Of a stretch of DNA of 5,584 nt, positions 5,212 through 5,584 are shown in pieces. The notes beneath the pieces are model-generated. The model did no database searches. It worked only from the letters and a program-made list of their open reading frames with translations, and was not told the DNA's origin. Source of the DNA: Pseudomonadota bacterium (GTDB lineage: Bacteria; Pseudomonadota; Alphaproteobacteria; Acetobacterales; Acetobacteraceae); NCBI GenBank assembly GCA_021845835.1, contig JAJZVE010000348.1, positions 1-5,584 of the forward strand. Direction: 5' to 3'. The number at the start of each line of letters is the position of its first letter. Within the stretch, counting starts at the first letter, position 1. Both the position numbers and the translations under genes were made by a program.

Positions 5212-5584
5212 ATGGCAGAAAAAGTGGCCGTCATCACGGCGGGCGGCAGCGGCCTGGGGGCGGGGGCGGCCCGCCGGCTGGCACGCGACGGCTATCGCGT
5301 CGCGATTCTTTCCTCCTCCGGCAAAGGCGAGGCGCTCGCGACGGAACTCGGCGGCATCGGCGTGACCGGATCGAACCAGTCCAATGACGACCTGAAGCGG
5401 CTGGTCGGGCTTACCCTGGAGCACTGGGGCCGCATCGACGTGCTGGTCAACAGCGCCGGGCATGGGCCGCGCGGCGCCGTGCTCGACCTCACGGATGAGG
5501 ACTGGCACCGCGGCATGGAGGTGTATTTCCTCAACGTGGTCCGGCCGACGCGCCTGGTGACGCCGATCATGCAACGCCAGCATT
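5212..5584 (+). CDS. SDR family NADP(H)-dependent oxidoreductase, 3'-truncated by window edge
   Basis: The first 124 codons of a classical short-chain dehydrogenase/reductase are present, with no stop before the right edge. It starts MAEKVAVITAGGSGLGAGAA. TAGGSGLG (9-16) is the cofactor-binding glycine motif, with alanine at the usual first glycine. After the second strand come serines (AILSSSG, 31-37) instead of the aspartate that selects NAD, which favours NADP(H). DVLVNSAG (76-83) is the NNAG-type motif with serine. Then come DLTDEDWHRGMEVY and LNVVRPTRLVTPIM (107-120). The catalytic Tyr-x3-Lys lies beyond the window. An in-frame ATG at 5185 would add nine residues encoded by the GA tract; 5212 is preferred for its Shine-Dalgarno and family-typical start. 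It follows quiC by 46 bp. The substrate is unknown; a role beside quinate/shikimate or aromatic catabolism is inference. Confidence 0.92.
   Translation, partial: MAEKVAVITAGGSGLGAGAARRLARDGYRVAILSSSGKGEALATELGGIGVTGSNQSNDDLKRLVGLTLEHWGRIDVLVNSAGHGPRGAVLDLTDEDWHRGMEVYFLNVVRPTRLVTPIMQRQH

Noticed and set aside
2865..5237. 790-codon open frame on the minus strand opposite the EthD-like, quiC and SDR genes
   Set aside because: Its translation is Arg/His/Ala-rich with no recognisable domain, and it lies opposite well-recognised genes. Long antisense frames are expected in DNA this GC-rich.
1..5584. Search for CRISPR arrays, tRNA or rRNA genes, transposases, toxin-antitoxin or defence genes
   Set aside because: No direct repeats with spacers, no clover-leaf or rRNA-like stretch and no matching protein motifs were seen; the window is fully explained by metabolic and ribosomal genes with short gaps.

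Overview
The window is a very GC-rich stretch of chromosome. It probably comes from an alphaproteobacterium, most likely an Acetobacteraceae-like member of the Rhodospirillales. The lineage call rests on three things: the L13 and S9 sequences, a roughly 35-residue N-terminal extension on S9, and the order rplM-rpsI-argC-gamma carbonic anhydrase. It comes from recall of family sequences, not from a search. Nearly all coding capacity is on the + strand; the only minus-strand gene is cut by the left edge.

Layout. Positions 1-123 hold the N-terminus of a Rossmann-fold NAD(P)-binding protein on the minus strand. A divergent intergenic region (124-227) carries a recognisable housekeeping promoter (TTGACC, 17 bp, CATAAC) and a GC-rich stem touching the rplM ribosome binding site. 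Then come rplM (L13) and rpsI (S9), separated by 4 bp, and a perfect 15-bp hairpin at 1231-1263. Next are argC (type 2 N-acetyl-gamma-glutamyl-phosphate reductase) and a gamma-carbonic-anhydrase-like hexapeptide-repeat protein that overlaps argC by 8 bp. After a 129-bp gap holding two inverted repeats, a second group begins: a small EthD-family protein, a two-domain QuiC-type 3-dehydroshikimate dehydratase fused to an HPPD-like domain, and the start of an SDR oxidoreductase that runs off the right edge.

How the genes work together. The left half is conserved housekeeping: ribosome assembly, then arginine biosynthesis. The right half looks like a small catabolic unit. QuiC-type enzymes convert 3-dehydroshikimate, from quinate or shikimate, into protocatechuate. 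The EthD-like protein and the SDR have no assignable substrate, but spacing and orientation suggest co-transcription with the dehydratase. I see no rRNA, tRNA, CRISPR, insertion sequence, phage gene or defence system, and no convincing sign of a wholly new system. The most useful leads are the rplM leader stem, the complete metal sites in both halves of the QuiC-like fusion, and the candidate operator ahead of the catabolic group.
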